A DNA stretch of 64,000 nucleotides, from positions 62,001-126,000 of the forward strand of contig CALKES010000003.1 in NCBI GenBank assembly GCA_938084715.1, read 5' to 3'. The DNA comes from Candidatus Bipolaricaulota bacterium. GTDB taxonomy: Bacteria > Bipolaricaulota > Bipolaricaulia > Bipolaricaulales > Bipolaricaulaceae. The translations under genes and the position numbers were made by a program. The notes under the pieces were generated by a model. It did no database searches, was not told the origin of the DNA, and saw only the letters and a list, made by a program, of their open reading frames with translations. Shown piece after piece: positions 52,527 through 61,435 of this stretch. Positions within the stretch are counted from its first letter, which is position 1; each line of letters begins with the position of its first letter.

Positions 52527-52773
52527 CTGCGCCGTTTGGGCGGACGAGGACCCGCCGGGCGAGGCCCCGGCCGAGGGCGACCCGGCAGCCGTCCACCTCG
52601 ACGAGGACCGGCCCGCCCCACGGGCCGAGGGCGAGGGTTCGGACCCGGGCGCCGGGGCGGAGGCCGAGCCGCCGCAGGCGCAGGGAGGCCCCGGGGCCGC
52701 CGTGGACCCCGACGAGGACCCCCTCCGTTCCGGGGGGGAGGTCGGTGAGCGGGCGAAGAAGATCGAAACTCAT
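52513..52773 (-). CDS. feoA: ferrous iron transport protein A
   Basis: Cytoplasmic SH3-like partner of FeoB; 86 residues from ATG 52773, or 88 from TTG 52779. The core PGTEGVLVGVHGG, LRLRRLGLRPGARV and VEVDGCRVALGRGLARRVLV is typical of FeoA. A TACACT hexamer (52791-52786) lies 6 nt before the TTG and 12 nt before the ATG, and no Shine-Dalgarno is present, so the start is uncertain. The AT-rich upstream segment contains TGATAAT, a canonical Fur half-site. Confidence 0.87.
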   Translation of the reverse strand: MSFDLLRPLTDLPPGTEGVLVGVHGGPGASLRLRRLGLRPGARVRTLALGPWGGPVLVEVDGCRVALGRGLARRVLVRPNGADAGT

Positions 52774-52791
52774 TATCAAAATTGAAGTGTA
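52770..52791 (-). promoter_or_regulatory. feoA promoter with Fur-like half-site
   Basis: The minus strand carries TACACT (52791-52786) and, a few bases on, TGATAAT overlapping the feoA start. The second arm of a Fur 7-1-7 box is matched at four of seven positions only, so the site is a candidate. Confidence 0.4.
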
Positions 52792-52861
52792 CCCCCCCGC
52801 GCCTTCGCCGTCCAGCCAACTCCCTGGAGGACCCTAGGTCGTCTCCGCTCCCGCCGTCCCG

Positions 52862-52867
52862 TATCCT
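52862..52867 (+). promoter_or_regulatory. -10-like TATCCT of the amidase gene
   Basis: The hexamer ends 6 nt before ATG 52874, gap CACCCC, no Shine-Dalgarno; a leaderless transcript is predicted. Confidence 0.45.
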
Positions 52868-52873
52868 CACCCC

Positions 52874-53503
52874 ATGCCCAAGGCGGCGGTCGTCCTCCTT
52901 CTCTTCGGCCTCACGGTGCTCCTCGTGGCCCTCCTGGCTGTTCAGCCCCCCCCACCCGTGGAGTTCGCCGTGGTCGTTTTGGACGCCGGCCACGGGGGCC
53001 GCGACCCGGGGGCAGTGGGGGCGGGCGTTCAGGAGAAGGACGTGAACCTCGCCATCGCCCTCCGGGTCCAGAAGCAGGCCGAAGGGGTGCCCGGGTTGCG
53101 GGTGGTCCTCACCCGGACCGAGGACGTCTACCCCACCCTCCTTGAGCGGCTGGAGCTCGCCGAGGCCCTTGGGGCCCGGGCCTACGTCTCGATCCACGCC
53201 AACTACTTCCGCGATCCCAAGGTCTGCGGGGTCGAGACGTGGTTGGACACGGGGGCGAGCCCGGAGAGCCTGCGGCTGGCCCGGGCGCTTCAGGAGAGCG
53301 TGGTCCGGGCAACCGGCGCCGCGGATCGGGGCGTCCACCGCCAGACCCTCTACCTCCGCCACACGAAGCTCCCCACCGCCCTCGTGGAGGTGGGCTACCT
53401 CTCCTGCCCCGCCGAGCGGGCCAAGCTCCAGGACCCCGTCTACCAGGACAAGGTCGCCGCTGGGATCCTCGCCGGGATCCTCGCCTTCCTGCGGCGGCCC
53501 TAG
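52874..53503 (+). CDS. N-acetylmuramoyl-L-alanine amidase (Amidase_3, CwlD/AmiC-like)
   Basis: Zinc amidase of 209 residues that cleaves the peptide stem from peptidoglycan glycan. An N-terminal membrane anchor (residues 4-23) places it outside the membrane. Zinc and catalytic residues are visible: His in LDAGHGGRDPG, Glu in VQEKDVNLA, His in VSIHANYF and the catalytic Glu in ALVEVGYLSC. No cell-wall-binding repeats are present, as in CwlD-type proteins. Divergent from feoAB. Confidence 0.92.
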   Translation: MPKAAVVLLLFGLTVLLVALLAVQPPPPVEFAVVVLDAGHGGRDPGAVGAGVQEKDVNLAIALRVQKQAEGVPGLRVVLTRTEDVYPTLLERLELAEALGARAYVSIHANYFRDPKVCGVETWLDTGASPESLRLARALQESVVRATGAADRGVHRQTLYLRHTKLPTALVEVGYLSCPAERAKLQDPVYQDKVAAGILAGILAFLRRP

Positions 53504-53709
53504 TCCAGCAATCTCTGGTCGGCGCTAAGCAGCAGTGAGTCCAGCCGCCGCCCCCTCCTGAATGGGCCCCGGGCTCCGCCTCCCGACCGAGTGCGGCGGG
53601 TTCCAGCCCCATCCGCGGGCGAAGGCCCCGGGCGACTGCGCCCCGCTTCGTGTTGGTCACAGGGCACGGGCCGCACTAACCTCCCCTCAGACTGGTCGAG
53701 GGAGGGACG

Positions 53710-56074
53710 ATGAGGCGAGGGGGCTGGCGGGTTCTGCTGATCGGGGTCTTGATCGTGGGTGTGTCGTCGCCGTGTTTTGCTGGGGCGATGTACCGGAACG
53801 ACTCGGGAGCGGTCGCACGGGCGGTGAGGATCGAGTTCTCCAAGCCTGCGGAGATCACCTCGACCGACCGCAGCTTTCCCGAGCGCAATCCTCAAGGTCC
53901 CTCGACGGTGATCGGTTTGAGTGGGGGCGGCGTCCCCGCCGGTGGCTGGATCACCTTCTCTTGGCGGCCGGACACCGCTCGGGTCGTGAAGGTCGAGTGG
54001 CTCGCTAGGCCTCCGTCTGCCTCTCAGCCATCTGCCTCTCGGCTTAACCTCAGGTTCACAAATCCCAAGGCCAAACCCGAGGTCCACGGCGACCTCCTCA
54101 ACCCGGCGTCCTTTGCCCACCCTGCCTACGTGACTCGGACCGGGACAAGATCTTCGCCCTTCCGCTCCGGGGCGTCCCCGAGCTTGGGTTTTACCCCGGA
54201 GCTGCCGACGTCCCTCTCAATGCTCTCACCTGGACCTTCGCGGGGAGCCACCCCGAGGGGGGTGGAGCCGCGATCGAGGACGATACCCTCTACATCGGGG
54301 GAACAACCCCGAAGGGGTACGGCGAAGTTCGCCTGCACGTCGCTTCCCCTGACGGCCGAGAGGGTTGTGTGGAGATCTCGGTGGCCGTCTTCTGCAACGA
54401 CCGGACCCTCGTGAACCCCCAAGGGAAGAAGGACTACTTCGTCCCGTGGGGGGTGATCCTCGACATCAACCGGATCCTGTCCACCGAGGAGCATATGCGG
54501 AAGTACAACAAGCCCGACCTTGGGCTCCTCGACCGAACGCTCCGGTTCTCCAGGTGGAGACCCATGGAGTACATGGCTGGCGGCATTCTCACCTTCTGGT
54601 GGGACGAGCGATCGAACACGTCCTATGACAGGAACTCGGTGCTGAAGAACATAGACCTAACGCTATTGGAGTACGCTGCTCTGGCCGCGACGGCGGTCAA
54701 CCCCTGGCAGAACTACTTCATGCTCTCCCGCTCCTCCCCAGAGCCGGTCGCTGTCTACGACAGGGTCCTGCCTGGCGGTTCGACCATGTCCGATCTTCAT
54801 CTGAGGTATGTTGTCAATGAGGCTCATTACCGAGGGATCAAGGTTGTCCTCACCGTCAACGTATGCGAGCCCCTCGGCTGTCATCGCCTCGGCTTCAGCC
54901 CGCCTTCCTGGACGCAGTTCATGGCGGCCATGCATGGGCTCCATCGCCGTTACTCGGAGATCGCTCTTGAGGTTGGGGTAGAGGGATACACGGCTGAGAA
55001 CGACCCTTTCCCTGAAGCGTCAGTCAGATGGGGAGAGATCTCAGGGGCGGACTGGAACGACAACGCGATCTTTATAGTCACAGACATCATCCGGCCTGTC
55101 TACCCAGGTGTTGTCGACTACATGCCGTCTGCACTTCCACCCTTTGGTGAGTACCAGGGTGGCTTTAGGAGCTTCCTTCCGGCTCTGCGCCCCGTCGATG
55201 TAGTCGGCGGAAACTCCAACTTCGCTGGGTTCCCTGGGGGGGCAGATCCAACCGGAGCTCAAGTTGGAGAGTGGCTGGCTCAGATGTTGGAGAGATACGC
55301 TATCTCCATACTGAGCCAGGAAGGCCCATGGTCATGAACGAGGGAGGCATGGGTAGCTACCGTGGAGCGATCTCGGGCTTCGATTGTTCCGGTATGGCAC
55401 CGCCTGGAGCAGTCTATGATGGTCAGGAACAAGCAGCATGGTACGAAGGCCATTTCGCTGCTGAGGAGCGGTTTGGCTTCTTGTTTGGTTTCGGAGGGGT
55501 TGCGTGGTCGTTCGGCCCAGCGCATGGGGGTGCCGGAGACCTGAGGGACTCGCCACGTCACAAGCCACCGCCGGCAGTAATCGAACAAAAATATCTTGGG
55601 CACGAGGTCCTCAGACCGGCTACCATTGACGGAGCCTTTGACGAATGGGGGAGAGAAACACTACTGCAGAAAGCCCCCGCTAATGATAGCCGCCTGGGAA
55701 GCTTCGACATTGTGGCCGGCCATGGGACATCCGATAACAGCTACTTCTACCTAGTTGTGTTCAGCTCAAGACCATTCTCTCCGTCCGGCCGGCTGATCGT
55801 TGCGGTCCGTTCGGGCGACGCGGGAGTGCCAGATCGACTGGTGCTAGTCAACTAGGCACTCGGAACATTGTGGGCAGCAGTGTCCACACCCTCTCCCGAC
55901 AACGTCCACGTCGGTCAGCTCAATGTACAAGCCGATGAGTCTCGGATGATGATCGAGTTCTTGATCCCTCGGATGTTGCTGGGTAGTCCTCCGCGGGCAG
56001 TGGTCCTGAGGGTGGTTCAGGCACCCGCATTCCAGGAAGTGGACAGAACGGCGCTGTTCAATATGCCTGGGTAG
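53710..56074 (+). pseudogene. broken secreted glycoside-hydrolase-like protein with CBM9/DOMON-like C-terminus
   Basis: ATG 53710 starts a signal peptide (MRRGGWRVLLIGVLIVGVSS). After an N-terminal domain the frame shifts near 54131 and a TIM-barrel-like region follows: RGIKVVLTVNV, EVGVEGYTAENDPFP (possible acid/base) and, after a second shift near 55325, MVMNEGGMGSYRG (possible nucleophile Glu). A domain beginning ATIDGAFDEWGRETL resembles carbohydrate-binding CBM9/DOMON modules. The frame stops at TAG 55853-55855, and same-frame protein-like sequence continues to 56074. Base composition is clearly less GC-rich than neighbouring genes from about 54.4 to 56.1 kb, suggesting transfer or relaxed selection. 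The glycosidase family is not identified. Confidence 0.65.
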
Positions 56075-56153
56075 CGGGCCCAAATTTGGATCCTATGCAT
56101 AAGACAGCACGGCTTTTGCCTATCTCTGGCTGTGGCATTCCACCCCAAGGGCG

Positions 56154-56405
56154 GTGGAGTTCTTTGTGCGCTGTTTCACCTGCCTCTTGAACGGTTGGAA
56201 AACGCCGAAAGAGGGAGTAGAGTGTGTTCGGGCGTCGCTTCTGCCGGACCGGGTAAGCCGCGTCGCCCTGGACGAAAGCGGCGACGACGTCCGGTGGATT
56301 GGGGTGTTCCCGATGTCCGAGGGCCATCTCCTTATGGTGCACCAGGGCCTTCATCCGATGGCGAAGCGGGTGGGGGCGGACGGGGCTAGCGCAGGAAGGG
56401 GATAG
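56154..56405 (+). other. possible small open frame of unknown status
   Basis: GTG 56154 opens an 83-codon frame (MEFFVRCFTCLLNGWKTPKE and onward, ending GHLLMVHQGLHPMAKR before a Gly/Ala tail) that overlaps the antisense end of hisS by 20 nt. There is no good ribosome-binding site. It may be the tail of the decayed upstream gene or chance. The preceding 80 nt hold nothing I recognise. Confidence 0.25.
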
Positions 56406-57654
56406 GGTCCGTCCGGAACTGGGCGAGGGGGATCGTCCTCTCCTCGCCCGAGGCGAGGTCCTTGAGCTTGATCTCCCGACGGGAAAGTTCGTCCCCGCCC
56501 AGGATCGCCGCCCGGCGGGCGCTGCGGCCGGCCACCCCCATCGCCTTCCGGAGCGACCGCCCCATGTAGTCGGTGTCGGCGGCGATCCCCCGCCGCCGCA
56601 GGGCGGCCAGGAGCTTCATCCCCTCCTGCCTTGCCTCATCCCCGATCGGGACAAGGTAGACGTCGAGCTCGGGCTCGGAGCTTGGGGCTCCCCCACCCTG
56701 GGCGGAGACCACGATTGCCAGGCGCTCCATCCCCCCTGCAAACCCCACCGCGGGGGTCGGAGGTCCCCCAAGGAGCTCGACCAGGCCGTCGTACCGGCCG
56801 CCCCCGAGGAGGGCGTCCTGGGCCCCGAGATCGCGCGAGCAGAGCTCAAACACGGTCCGGGTGTAGTAGTCCAGGCCCCGGACGAGGGTCGGATCGAGCT
56901 CGTGGGCGAGCCCCAGCTCCCGGAGGTGGGCCTGGACGGCGTCGAAGTGGGCCCGGCACTCGGGGCAGAGGCTGTCCACCGACCGCGGGGCTTCCCGGGC
57001 CAGGGCCCGGCAGCCCTCCTCCTTGCAGTCGAGGATCCGCAGGGGATTTGTCTCAAGCCTCCGCCGGCACTCGGGGCAGAGCTCCCCCTCGTGGGCGGTG
57101 AGATACCCCCGCAGGGCCTCCCGGTAGGCGGGCCGGTCCCCCCGGCAGCCGATCGAGTTCACCCGCAGGAACAGCCCCTCGCTCCGGAGCTTCAGCCGCT
57201 CCATCAGGTTCCAGGCGAGGTCCATCACCTCGGCGTCGAGGGCGGGGTCGGGGGAGCCGATCGCCTCGACCCCGTACTGGTGGAACTGCCGCTGGCGGCC
57301 GAGCTGGGGCTTCTCGTAGCGGAACATGGGCCCGAGGTAGTAGAACTTGGCGAGATCCCCCTTGGCGTACAGCCCGTGCTCGACATAGGCCCGGACCACG
57401 GACGCCGTCGCCTCGGGTCGGAGGGCGAGCATCAGCCCCTTCCGGTCGGGGAAGACGTACATCTGCTTCTCCACGACCTCGGTCTCCTCCCCCACCCCCC
57501 GGGAGAAGAGCTCGGCCCGCTCGACGATCGGAACCCGGATCTCCCGGTACCCGTAGAGGGAAAACAACTCCCGGATCTCCTCTTCGAGCCTCTGCCAGAG
57601 CGGAGTCTCGTCGGGGAGGATGTCCCGCATTCCCCGGACGCCCTCGACCCTCAT
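56386..57654 (-). CDS. hisS: histidyl-tRNA synthetase
   Basis: Class II synthetase of 422 residues charging tRNA-His. Motif 1 region is near the start (GYREIRVPIVERAELFSRG), motif 2 is YLGPMFRYEKPQLGRQRQFHQ, the histidine-specific loops are LVRGLDYYTRTVFE and the LGGGRYDGL stretch, and motif 3 is AVGFAGGMERLAI. An inserted segment has several Cys in CxxC pairs (CPECRR, DCKEEGC, CPEC), suggesting a zinc knuckle in the insertion domain. The anticodon-binding domain ends the protein. It overlaps ribH by 4 nt and belongs to the riboflavin operon. Confidence 0.95.
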   Translation of the reverse strand: MRVEGVRGMRDILPDETPLWQRLEEEIRELFSLYGYREIRVPIVERAELFSRGVGEETEVVEKQMYVFPDRKGLMLALRPEATASVVRAYVEHGLYAKGDLAKFYYLGPMFRYEKPQLGRQRQFHQYGVEAIGSPDPALDAEVMDLAWNLMERLKLRSEGLFLRVNSIGCRGDRPAYREALRGYLTAHEGELCPECRRRLETNPLRILDCKEEGCRALAREAPRSVDSLCPECRAHFDAVQAHLRELGLAHELDPTLVRGLDYYTRTVFELCSRDLGAQDALLGGGRYDGLVELLGGPPTPAVGFAGGMERLAIVVSAQGGGAPSSEPELDVYLVPIGDEARQEGMKLLAALRRRGIAADTDYMGRSLRKAMGVAGRSARRAAILGGDELSRREIKLKDLASGEERTIPLAQFRTDPIPFLR

Positions 57655-58115
57655 CCGAGCGCCTTCTCCAGGTTGATCATCTCGACGAGGGCTTCGGCGG
57701 CTTGGGCCCCCTTGTTCCCCACCTTCCCCCCGGCTCGTTCGAGGGCCTGGTCCATCGTGTCCGCGGTGAGGACCCCAAACGCGACCGGGACGGGGAGGTC
57801 GAGGTTGAGCTTGGCGATCCCCTTGGTGGCCTCCGCGGCCACGTACTCGAAGTGGGGCGTCGCCCCCCGGACGACCGCGGCCAGGGCGAGGACCCCGTGG
57901 AACTTTCCCGTCTTCCCGAGGGCCTGGGCCGCCCGGGGAAGCTCGAACGCCCCCGGGACCCAGGCCACCGCGATGTCCTTCTCTGCGACCCCGAGCCTCC
58001 GCAGCCGGTCGAGCGCCCCCTCCAGGAGCTCCTTTGTCACAAGCTCGTTGAACCGGGACACGGCGATCCCGATCTTGAGCCCCTTGCCGTCGAGCCTTCC
58101 TTCGTAGGTCGTCAT
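57651..58115 (-). CDS. ribH: 6,7-dimethyl-8-ribityllumazine synthase
   Basis: Penultimate riboflavin enzyme, 154 residues, normal length; it assembles icosahedral or pentameric particles. Substrate-binding SRFNELVTKELLEGA, VPGAFELP, the catalytic His region in VVRGATPHFEYV and PVAFGVLTADTMDQALERAG are conserved. It is third in ribE-ribBA-ribH-hisS; 9 nt separate it from ribBA. Confidence 0.94.
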   Translation of the reverse strand: MTTYEGRLDGKGLKIGIAVSRFNELVTKELLEGALDRLRRLGVAEKDIAVAWVPGAFELPRAAQALGKTGKFHGVLALAAVVRGATPHFEYVAAEATKGIAKLNLDLPVPVAFGVLTADTMDQALERAGGKVGNKGAQAAEALVEMINLEKALG

Positions 58116-58124
58116 CCCTCCTCC

Positions 58125-59339
58125 CTAGACTTTGTCCAGCCGGTGCCCGAGCTTCTCCTTCTTCGCCTTGAGGTACCGGACGTTGTACGGGTTCGGTTCA
58201 ACCTCGATTGGGACCGTCTCCACGATCGCGAGGCCGTAGCCGGAGAGCCCGGCCACCTTCCGCGGGTTGTTTGTGAGGAGCCGAATCTTCTTCACCCCGA
58301 GGTCCACGAGCATCTGGGCCCCGATCCCGTACTCCCGGAGGTCGGCCGGGTACCCGAGCTGGAGGTTCGCCTCCACCGTGTCCAGGCCCTGGTCCTGGAG
58401 GTGGTAGGCGCACAGTTTCCCCAGAAGTCCGATTCCGCGGCCCTCCTGGCGCATGTAGAGGAGGACCCCCTTCCCCTCCCGCTCGATCCGCTCCAGGGCC
58501 GCCCGGAGCTGGTCCCCGCAGTCGCAACGGAGCGACCCCAGCGCGTCCCCCGTGAGGCACTCCGAGTGGACCCGGACGAGGACGGGGTCGTCTCCGGCCA
58601 CCTCGCCCTTGACGAGGGCGAGGTGCTCCTGTTCCCTGATGACGTCCCGAAACGTGATGATCGTGAACTGGCCCGACTTGGTGGGGAGCTCGGCCGTGCA
58701 CACCCGCTCCACGAGCTTCTCCCGCTTCTTCCGGTAGGCGATGAGGTCGGCGATGGTGAGGATGGGGAGGCCGTGCTGGTGGGCGAAGCGGGCGAGCTCG
58801 GGCAGTCGGGCCATCGTCCCGTCCTCGTTCATGATCTCGCAGATCACGCCCACGGGCTGGAGGCCGGCGAGGGTGCAGAGGTCCACGGCGGCCTCGGTGT
58901 GGCCGGCCCGCCGGAGGACGCCCCCCTCCCGGGCGATGAGGGGAAAGACGTGCCCGGGGCGGGCAAGGTCCTCGGGGCCCGCGTCGGGGTCGGCGAGGAC
59001 GAGGATCGTCCGCGCCCGGTCGGCGGCGGAGATCCCTGTCGTCACCCCCCACCGGGCGTCCACCGACACAGTGAACGCCGTCTCGTGGCTGTCCTCGGGC
59101 GGCTCGACCATCGGCTTGAGGTCCAGGCGTCGCGCCCACGCCCGGGGGAGGGGAACGCACAGGAGCCCACGGCCCTCGCGGAGCATGAAGTTCACCGCCT
59201 CCGGGGTCACCTTCTCCGCGGCCATCACGAGGTCCCCCTCGTTCTCCCGGTCCTCGTCGTCCACGACGATGATCATCCGGCCCTGCCGCAGGGCCTCCAC
59301 CGCCTCTTCCACGGTCGCCAGCTTCACCTGTCCCTCCAT
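58125..59339 (-). CDS. ribBA: bifunctional 3,4-dihydroxy-2-butanone-4-phosphate synthase/GTP cyclohydrolase II
   Basis: Fusion of 404 residues. The N-terminal DHBP synthase domain (about 1-205) has the acidic loop [13 protein letters not shown], the HxxHTEAAVD-type segment [12 protein letters not shown] and Arg/Thr near [12 protein letters not shown]. The GTP cyclohydrolase II domain (about 210-400) has the zinc Cys triad in [20 protein letters not shown] and the catalytic stretch [11 protein letters not shown]. Both active sites look intact, so this gene alone supplies two precursors. ATG 59339 overlaps ribE by 16 nt. Confidence 0.95.
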   Translation of the reverse strand: MEGQVKLATVEEAVEALRQGRMIIVVDDEDRENEGDLVMAAEKVTPEAVNFMLREGRGLLCVPLPRAWARRLDLKPMVEPPEDSHETAFTVSVDARWGVTTGISAADRARTILVLADPDAGPEDLARPGHVFPLIAREGGVLRRAGHTEAAVDLCTLAGLQPVGVICEIMNEDGTMARLPELARFAHQHGLPILTIADLIAYRKKREKLVERVCTAELPTKSGQFTIITFRDVIREQEHLALVKGEVAGDDPVLVRVHSECLTGDALGSLRCDCGDQLRAALERIEREGKGVLLYMRQEGRGIGLLGKLCAYHLQDQGLDTVEANLQLGYPADLREYGIGAQMLVDLGVKKIRLLTNNPRKVAGLSGYGLAIVETVPIEVEPNPYNVRYLKAKKEKLGHRLDKV

Positions 59340-59893
59340 CGGACCACGTATTTTGCCAGGACGTCGAACTCCAGGTTCACCCGGTCCCCCACCCGCCTCC
59401 GGGAGAGGTTCGTGTGGGCCCAGGTGTAGGGGACGATCGCGCAGCGGAACGCCCCTTCCCCGACGGCGAACGGGGTCAGGCTGATCCCGTCCACCCCCAC
59501 CGAGCCCTTGTGGGCGAGGAGCGCCTCGTAGCGGGGGTCGAACGCGACCCCGAGGAGCCACTCCACCCCTCGGCGCTCAAGGAGGCTGATCTTCCCCACC
59601 GCGTCCACGTGCCCGAGGAGGAAGTGGCCCCCGAGGGCGTCCCCGGCCCGGAGGGCGGGCTCGAGGTTCACCGGGTCCCCGGGCCGGAGGTCCCCGAGGG
59701 CCGTTCGCTCGAGGGTCTCCCGGGAGAGGTCCATCGCCGCCCGGCCGTCCCGGAGATCGGCCACGGTGAGGCAGGCCCCGTTCACGGCGAGGCTGTCCCC
59801 CAGGGAAAGGGGGAGGCCCCCGGTATGGACCACGAGCCGGTGGGAAGACCGCTCCACGACCTCGCCCACGGCGCGGACGATCCCGGTGAACAT
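59324..59893 (-). CDS. ribE: riboflavin synthase alpha chain
   Basis: Dismutates two lumazines to riboflavin. The 189-residue protein has the two tandem barrel repeats: [12 protein letters not shown] with VNGACLTV, and [13 protein letters not shown] with VGVDGISLT. It is slightly shorter than the usual 200-210 but complete. First gene of the operon: TACACT (59908-59903) lies 9 nt before ATG 59893 with no Shine-Dalgarno. Only 81 nt separate it from yidC, so no FMN riboswitch can fit. ribD is not in the window. Confidence 0.94.
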   Translation of the reverse strand: MFTGIVRAVGEVVERSSHRLVVHTGGLPLSLGDSLAVNGACLTVADLRDGRAAMDLSRETLERTALGDLRPGDPVNLEPALRAGDALGGHFLLGHVDAVGKISLLERRGVEWLLGVAFDPRYEALLAHKGSVGVDGISLTPFAVGEGAFRCAIVPYTWAHTNLSRRRVGDRVNLEFDVLAKYVVRWRDR

Positions 59894-59902
59894 ATCCAGA
59901 GA

Positions 59903-59908
59903 AGTGTA
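59903..59908 (-). promoter_or_regulatory. -10 element TACACT of the riboflavin-hisS operon
   Basis: The minus-strand hexamer ends 9 nt before ATG 59893 (gap TCTCTGGAT); a leaderless transcript is predicted. Confidence 0.55.
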
Positions 59909-59961
59909 CGCCTCGGCCGTCCCGTTCGACAGGGCACGTTGAGGGGGGCGGGGCCCCCCGG

Positions 59962-59967
59962 TAAAGT
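59962..59967 (+). promoter_or_regulatory. -10 element TAAAGT of yidC
   Basis: The hexamer ends 7 nt before GTG 59975 and 10 nt before ATG 59978, without a Shine-Dalgarno; it is divergent from the rib promoter. Confidence 0.5.
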
Positions 59968-59977
59968 CTCGGCCGTG

Positions 59978-61435
59978 ATGCCAGCAGCAGCCCTTCTCCT
60001 CACGGCCCTCCTCAGCTCCCACCTCATCGCGTTCGCCGCGCCGGTGGAGGTCCTGCGGCTTCGGGAGGAGGGAGCGGAGATCGTTCAGGTCACCACGAGC
60101 CTCCTCCGCTACCAGTTCTCCACCGCCGGGGGGACCCTTCGGCGCGCGTTCGTCTACTTCGCGTCCTACGGTTCGACGACCCTGGAGACGGTTCCCGGCT
60201 GGGGGGCGGAGGCCAAGCCGTCCCTCCTCCTTGGGGTGAGCCTCCCGTTCGAGGTGTGGCTGGGGGAGGAGACCGCGGACGGCCGGCTCTACGGGGCGGC
60301 GACCGAGGCCCCCGCGCCGGAGGCGGCTCAGGTTCTTCTCTCCCACTCCGGGCCCGGGCTTCAGGTGACGAAGGTGTTCGGGATCCGCTGGGACTCCCTG
60401 TACACGGCGGACGTGGAGGTTCGGGTCGTGGCCCCCGGAAGGATCCGCCTCGTCCTCGGCCACCGCCCGGCGGGGCGGGACGCCCCGTCCCTCGTCTTTC
60501 TCTACGATGGGCAGACCCACGCCGCCCCCCTCGCCCCCGGGGGGTACCGCCAGTTCCAGGGGTTGGGCTTGGTGGCCTCCGATCGGGTGTACTTCCTCCG
60601 CCTGGACGAGGGGGACGTGGTCCCCTTCCTGGGGGTCAACGGGGCCGGCCACCCCGTGTTCGGCCTCGAGGCCACGGGCGAGCTCTCCCTCCGCGGCGTC
60701 CTCTACACCGGCCGGAACCGGTACGTCCTCCTGGACAAGGCGGGGATCGCTGCCGTTTCCCCCGTGGGCCTCTTCTCCCAGTTCCTCGTGTGGGTGATGA
60801 CGTTCTTCGAGTGGCTCTACCGCCTCACCGGGAACTACGGGTGGGCGATCATCCTCTTCACCCTGGTCACCCGCCTCCTCACCCACCCCCTCATGCGCAA
60901 CCAGTACCGCTCGATGGCCAAGATGCAGCGGCTGGCCCCCAAGCTCAAGAAGCTTCAGGAGAAGTACAAGGACGACCGGCAGACCCTCCAGCAGCAGATG
61001 ATGGAGCTCTACCGCCAGGAGAAGGTCAACCCCCTCGGGGGGTGCCTCCCCCTCCTCCTCCAGTTCCCCATCCTCATCCTCCTCTGGCAGGCGATCATGC
61101 ACTCGGCGGAGCTCATCCACGTCTCCCCGCCCTTTCTCTGGCTCCGGGACCTTTCCCAACCTGATCCCTACTACATCCTGGTCGTCCTGGCCACGGGGGC
61201 CCAGCTCCTCCAGCAGTGGCTCACCCAGCGGCGGATGCCCGAGCCCCCCACGGGAGGAGCCCAGATGCTGGGGTGGGTGTTCCCGGTCGTGATGGCCGTC
61301 CTGTTCTTGAGCTTCCCGGCTGGGCTTTGGCTGTACTGGCTCCTCTCCACCCTCCTGCAGATGGGGCAGCAGTTCCTGTTTGATCTCGAGATGGCCCGGG
61401 AGCCCAAGGCCGCCGATGAACCCTCAAGCCGCTGA
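59978..61435 (+). CDS. yidC: membrane protein insertase YidC
   Basis: YidC/Oxa1 insertase, 485 residues. Residues 1-20 form an N-terminal signal/anchor helix, a large extracytoplasmic beta domain spans about 21-265 (as in Gram-negative-type YidC), and the conserved five-helix core follows: FLVWVMTFFEWLYRLTGNYG, LVTRLLTHPLMRNQY with the hydrophilic-groove Arg, the cytoplasmic coiled hairpin (LAPKLKKLQEKYKDDRQ), and NPLGGCLPLLLQFPI. GTG 59975 directly before the ATG is an alternative start. The periplasmic domain implies a diderm envelope. rnpA and rpmH are not upstream. Confidence 0.94.
   Translation: MPAAALLLTALLSSHLIAFAAPVEVLRLREEGAEIVQVTTSLLRYQFSTAGGTLRRAFVYFASYGSTTLETVPGWGAEAKPSLLLGVSLPFEVWLGEETADGRLYGAATEAPAPEAAQVLLSHSGPGLQVTKVFGIRWDSLYTADVEVRVVAPGRIRLVLGHRPAGRDAPSLVFLYDGQTHAAPLAPGGYRQFQGLGLVASDRVYFLRLDEGDVVPFLGVNGAGHPVFGLEATGELSLRGVLYTGRNRYVLLDKAGIAAVSPVGLFSQFLVWVMTFFEWLYRLTGNYGWAIILFTLVTRLLTHPLMRNQYRSMAKMQRLAPKLKKLQEKYKDDRQTLQQQMMELYRQEKVNPLGGCLPLLLQFPILILLWQAIMHSAELIHVSPPFLWLRDLSQPDPYYILVVLATGAQLLQQWLTQRRMPEPPTGGAQMLGWVFPVVMAVLFLSFPAGLWLYWLLSTLLQMGQQFLFDLEMAREPKAADEPSSR

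Noticed and set aside
59894-59974. FMN riboswitch upstream of ribE
   Set aside because: The intergenic region is 81 nt, shared by divergent promoters, too short for the RFN element, and no RFN-like conserved blocks are visible.
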